From the NCBI RefSeq assembly GCF_023920225.1, contig NZ_CP092587.1:3065709-3129708 (forward strand): a stretch of DNA of 64,000 nt, written 5' to 3'. A model generated the notes under the pieces. That model was not told the DNA's origin, made no database searches, and saw only the letters and a list, made by a program, of their open reading frames with translations. Shown piece after piece: positions 62,801-64,000 of the stretch. The translations under genes were made by a program, and so were the position numbers. This DNA is from Vibrio gazogenes. GTDB taxonomy: Bacteria; Pseudomonadota; Gammaproteobacteria; Enterobacterales; Vibrionaceae. The first letter of the stretch is position 1. Each line of letters begins with the position of its first letter.

Positions 62801-64000
62801 CTTAGATGGACGGATGCGATCAGAAGGCAATGTCAGACACTCTGGAATGCCGCGTAACTGTTCAGTCCAATATTCACTTTGCTGCTGTAGCAGCGCATCC
62901 TGAATATATTGCTGTTGCCATGCTGCAAAATCGCCATACTGAATCGTCAACGGTGACAATGGATTAGGCGTGTTTTCGACCAGAGCACAGTAAAGCTGGC
63001 TGACTTCTTTCATCAAGAGATTGATCGACCAACCATCGGTAATGATGTGATGCATTGCCAGACGCAAAATATGTGTTTCTGCATCGATAGCAATCAGTTG
63101 TCCCTGAAATAGCGGCCCGGTGGACAAGTCCATATCGGTGGCAAATGAGGCAACCGCTTGAACATCATCGGCATCGATCTGAGTGAGCATCATCCGCTGG
63201 CCTTCCGGCAACACTTTCTGCACGGGTTCACCATCGTGGATATCAATGCAAGTCCGTAAGATGTAATGACGGGAGAGCATGTGGTCAAACGCTTGTTGTA
63301 AGGCCACGATATCCAATTGACCGCGCAATGTGAAACGCCCGACCATCACGTACGCTGTTGTTGCCACATCATCGATTTGCGATAGCAGCCATAACCGCCG
63401 TTGCGCCAAAGATAAAGGCGGCACGACATCAGCGTCTAACGGTTCAATGACTGTTTTCAGTTGCGTCGGTGTGGCTTCATCAATCGCGCTTGCCAGTGCA
63501 GATAGCACAGATTGACTGAACACGGTGGCTAATGCCAATTCAACCTGAAATTGTTGACGAATTCGGGAAATCAACTGCATCGCGACCAGCGAATAACCGC
63601 CCAGTTCAAAGAAGTCATCATGACGCCCCACCTGACTCACACCCAACAGACCCGACCAAATCTCAGCCAGTTGAACTTCCACATCTCCCTGTGGCGGCTC
63701 ATAAGCCCGGTGCGGCAAATGACTTGAATCGACCGCCGGTAAAGCCTTCCGGTCAACCTTGCCATTCGGGGTTAACGGGAAAGCATCCAACGCGATATAA
63801 ATCCCCGGCACCATGTAATCCGGCAAACGACGGCGTAACTCGGCTTTTAATCCTTCCTCAAAACCCTCACCGGATTGTGCAGCGTCTTCCGCCACATAAT
63901 AACCCACCAGTCGTGGCTCTCCGTCCGCCATCTCAGGTGCTGCAACCACCGCATCTGCAATACCGGCATAACCCTGCATCAGCGACTCGATTTCACCCAA
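53831..64000 (-). CDS. Nonribosomal peptide synthetase, partial (N-terminus beyond right edge)
   Basis: The visible 3389 residues enter inside the C-terminal part of an A domain and read (A)-T, C-A-T, (E/C)-A-T, C-A-T. The partial A-T is almost identical to the Gly module of the next synthetase, so it is probably Gly; its carrier motif is GGYSLV. The next modules read DVWHFSLVDK (Ser), DVWHFSLVDK (Ser) and DALWLGGTFK (Val-like). The dual E/C domain between the two Ser modules (HHVLEQQGDP, HHLCNDHTT) makes the first Ser D-configured. The C-terminus ends SDLMDLAE without TE, consistent with hand-off to the following gene. The starter C domain, and any fatty-acid loading, lies outside the window. 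Confidence 0.94.
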   Translation of the reverse strand: MGEIESLMQGYAGIADAVVAAPEMADGEPRLVGYYVAEDAAQSGEGFEEGLKAELRRRLPDYMVPGIYIALDAFPLTPNGKVDRKALPAVDSSHLPHRAYEPPQGDVEVQLAEIWSGLLGVSQVGRHDDFFELGGYSLVAMQLISRIRQQFQVELALATVFSQSVLSALASAIDEATPTQLKTVIEPLDADVVPPLSLAQRRLWLLSQIDDVATTAYVMVGRFTLRGQLDIVALQQAFDHMLSRHYILRTCIDIHDGEPVQKVLPEGQRMMLTQIDADDVQAVASFATDMDLSTGPLFQGQLIAIDAETHILRLAMHHIITDGWSINLLMKEVSQLYCALVENTPNPLSPLTIQYGDFAAWQQQYIQDALLQQQSEYWTEQLRGIPECLTLPSDRIRPSKQSFDGSEIKFVLDKELTAALQKLSRAHGCTLYMTLLASWSVLMGRLASQDDVVIGTPIAGRTRTELEPLIGMFVNTQAMRVDLSDNPNTIDLLAQVKDTALAAQAHQDIPFEQVVESVAPTRNMSHSPIFQVMFALQNVPEGDLQLPGLSISSLEAEVSTVQFDLNLFVHPSEDQLEATLHYATALFDTVTVKRYLGYWHALLQQMVSVPTQAVGSLNILPDVERDLVLNQFNQTQTSFPDASCLHTLIEAQVARSPEATAVVFDDQSLSYAELNAQANQLAHWLIEQGVRPDSRVAVCLERSCELVVSLLAILKAGGAYVPLDPGYPSERLTYMLSDSAPVALLTCDSLVARLGEIPATTRLVDLASPVQPWLDSPTTNPVVAELTNRHLAYIIYTSGSTGLPKGVMNEHRGVVNRLHWMQQDYGFGPDDVVLQKTPFSFDVSVWEFFCPLWSGATLLMAKPEGHKDPDYLKTLMTTQGVTIVHFVPPMLQSFLEVVSPNDCPSLRLVFCSGEALPAEAIRKSYARLPQIELHNLYGPTEAAVDVTAWHCPRQLTGDRVSIGRPVANTQMYVLDSEGHPVPVGVEGELYIGGVQVARGYLNRDELTAERFVANPYDKHHYPVMYRTGDVGCWLPDGTIEYRGRNDDQVKIRGFRIELGEISSALQGCTGVQDGVVVARAFGGSADKQLVGYYTAAQADAVPDVAALKAELSERLPAHMVPAVYVLIDAMPLTPNGKVNRKALPEPDISSVVRHEYQAPVGDAEQQLAAIWSELLGVEQVGRADNFFELGGHSLLAVRMADRLRQHGYQLVIRHLFSRITLAELAETLEIQEASSENAIPPNLIPANCQHITPEMLPLVTLDQKAIDVISQTVEGGAANIQDIYPLAPLQEGILFHHVLEQQGDPYVTRVVQSFKHEADIDTFISALQYVVQRHDILRTAVVWDGLDTPVQVVWREAPVILHTLQATQLQNADSDDDGLVERVADRLCHHFDPAHTRMDIQRAPMIEAYKVADPVEGRWLLCFLLHHLCNDHTTLELLIEEVQAYIAGREASLPRPLPFRNFVAQTTLNANQDAHLHYFRELLGDIDEPCDPFGLQASGDDAHVEATHVAITDDVARTIRELSRHFSISPAALFHLAWGVVVQRATGQDDVVFGTVLFGRMAGGEGADRVLGMFLNTLPLRLSFTDASVESALIQTQQRLAELLEHEHTSLALAQQCSGLSNHTPLFSSLLNYRYQGGSAQTDSADQEILGSLEIAAENTNYPLTVAVNDIVTGGFSLDIHVNPRLSGERLGEMFMTALTGLVNSLSEQPSAPVNQLTILADRERDLVLNQFNQTQTSFPDESCLHTLIEAQVARSPEATAVMFDDQSLSYAELNAQANQLAHWLIEQGVRPDSRVAVCLERSCELVVSLLAILKAGGAYVPLDPGYPSERLTYMLSDSAPVALLTCGSLVERLGEIPATTRLVDLASPVQPWLDSPQTNPVVAALTNRHLAYIIYTSGSTGLPKGVMNEHRGVVNRLHWMQQDYGFGPDDVVLQKTPFSFDVSVWEFFCPLWSGATLLMAKPEGHKDPDYLKTLMTTQGVTIVHFVPPMLQSFLEVVSPNDCPSLRLVFCSGEALPAEAIRKSYARLPQIELHNLYGPTEAAVDVTAWHCPRQLTGDRVSIGRPVANTQMYVLDSEGHPLPVGVEGELYIGGVQVARGYLNRDELTAERFVANPYNEAYPVMYRTGDVGCWLPDGTIEYRGRNDDQVKIRGFRIELGEISSALQGCTGVQDGVVVARAFGGSPDKQLVGYYTAAQADAVPDVAALKAELSERLPAHMVPAVYVVIDAMPLTPNGKVNRKALPEPDISSVVRHEYQAPVGDAEQQLAAIWSELLGVEQVGRADNFFELGGHSLLAVRMVSRVREQLGRELSLATLFSHSILHEVAALLEDAQGSTLPAITPLPEGQAIPLSLAQKRLWFLSQMDPDAVSAYVITGGLRLEGQLNIDALQRALNQIVSRHAPLRTHFVDLDGVPVQIVGKAWHEFPMSWLDGETLIDELSPFQPQFELTRGSLVQGQLIRIHENEHWLRIAMHHMIADGWSIGVLTRELSTLYRAFCQGKPDPLPPLRIQYGDYAAWQQTHLQGDVLQRQQQYWTEQLCDIPDCLTLPMDRPRPATQNYTGAAVSVRLSPSLTASLREFSQRHRSTLYMTLLAGWSVVMGRLSGQDDIVIGSPVAGRTQSELEDLIGMFVNTQALRVNLSEQPNSIALLNQIKTTSLQAQAHQDIPFEQVVEAVAPTRSLAYSPIFQVLFALQNLPEETIELDGMSLSLLAEESSSAQFDLSLIVHESTDCIEGSLNYATALFEPETVQRYLSYWITVLEEMVRQPELPVGALPMLTDSEQQHVLQQFNQTGYNYPSDCGVHTLFSQQASTSPDAIALITEASEWCYGVLEGSANALAYRLQTLGVTPGQRVAVRLPRSAALVVAELAILKCGGVYVPLDPAAPTERLDYVLRDSGATLMLAEAGTADDDSSLPVLEITSSLLNETRDEAVSVSVSGDTPAYVMYTSGSTGQPKGVVVPHRAIARLVLNNGYMAVQPSDRIALAANPAFDATTLEVWAPLLNGAAVVVIEQETLLNVHAFAQALTQHQVSILWLTVGLFNQYAQGLQSVFPNLRYLLVGGDALDPAVIRRVLSESAPQHLLNGYGPTETTTFALTHEITAVDEHAVSIPLGRPIGNTQVYLLNSHGQPVPQGVVGELYIGGDGVALGYLNQAELTAERFVSDPYASVANARMYRTGDLGYLRADGTIEFVGRNDFQVKVRGFRIELGEIESALVSCGVASAVVIATGDSASKRLVAYFTQGDEALTASELKSRLAACLPSYMVPAAYVALAEMPLTANGKVDRRALPEPDETALVRREYEAPLGELEEMVAEIWQALLPVEAVGRQDSFFELGGHSLLAAQLISRIRNELDLEVPLVELFSHPTLAAFSQRVAYIGLAEFDVSDLMDLAE
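54115..55530. repeat. Val-like adenylation repeat, copy 2
   Basis: The partner of 41250-42660, in the last module of the partial synthetase. The pocket residues are identical (DALWLGGTFK). Boundaries are approximate. Confidence 0.75.
57106..58831. repeat. Ser adenylation-carrier repeat, copy 3
   Basis: Near-identical to the other three Ser copies. It follows the dual E/C domain of the partial synthetase. Confidence 0.85.
60403..62131. repeat. Ser adenylation-carrier repeat, copy 4
   Basis: Near-identical to the other Ser copies, and shares the most flanking sequence with copy 2 (through about 62225). It precedes the dual E/C domain. Confidence 0.85.
63596..64000. repeat. Gly module A-T repeat, copy 2 (cut by edge)
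   Basis: Nearly identical to 47430-47860. It is the basis for inferring that the truncated first A domain also activates Gly. Confidence 0.8.

Noticed and set aside
32990..63515. Many long plus-strand frames opposite the synthetase genes
   Set aside because: They recur at equivalent positions in each repeated module because the sense DNA is repeated; they are frame shadows of A and C domains.

Overview
The window reads as a piece of the main chromosome of a Vibrio species. The core genes (uvrA, galU, a QstR-type competence regulator, ssb, metH, an NhaP-type antiporter, pldA, cysJIH, pspG, dusA) give Vibrio-like translations, and their order resembles my recollection of the V. cholerae chromosome 1 arrangement. 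The species cannot be fixed by reading alone.

Positions 1-11.3 kb are housekeeping DNA: uvrA (cut by the left edge) with a consensus LexA box, galU, qstR, ssb, metH with a tandem MetJ operator, a Na+/H+ antiporter and the outer-membrane phospholipase pldA. An IS630-family element (11.40-12.49 kb) sits between pldA and a complete rRNA operon on the minus strand (16S - tRNA-Ile - tRNA-Ala - 23S - 5S - tRNA-Asp, 18.08 to 12.60 kb) with tandem P1/P2 promoters and boxA antitermination sites. A short tRNA-Asp-like fragment abuts the IS. Then come cysH, cysI and cysJ (assimilatory sulfite/PAPS reduction), a small unknown gene, pspG with a sigma-54-like promoter, and dusA.

From dusA onward the DNA looks acquired. 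Directly upstream of dusA is a dusA-type tyrosine integrase gene broken by two frameshifts. It is followed by a two-gene unit with an 8-nt overlap: a mosaic ribosomal-protein-S1-like protein (five S1 domains nearly identical to host S1, a replaced N-terminus, and an unrelated AT-rich tail in place of the sixth domain) and an alpha/beta hydrolase. Next is an internally deleted, frameshifted remnant of a conjugative TraN gene. These look like the eroded end of an integrative/mobilizable island inserted at dusA.

The right half (30.9-64.0 kb) is a nonribosomal peptide synthetase operon read leftward: three giant synthetase genes (the first cut by the right edge), then a SyrD-like cyclic-peptide exporter, closed by a 28-bp perfect palindromic terminator. 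Nine complete modules and part of a tenth are visible. They include three dual epimerization/condensation domains and two tandem thioesterases at the end, an architecture typical of cyclic lipopeptide synthetases. Reading the adenylation pocket residues by eye suggests ...Gly?-D-Ser-Ser-Val-like-D-Val-like-Gly-Ser-Val-like-D-X-Ser, where X has a pocket I could not match. Four Ser adenylation-carrier units are near-identical at DNA level, which points to recent module duplication or gene conversion.
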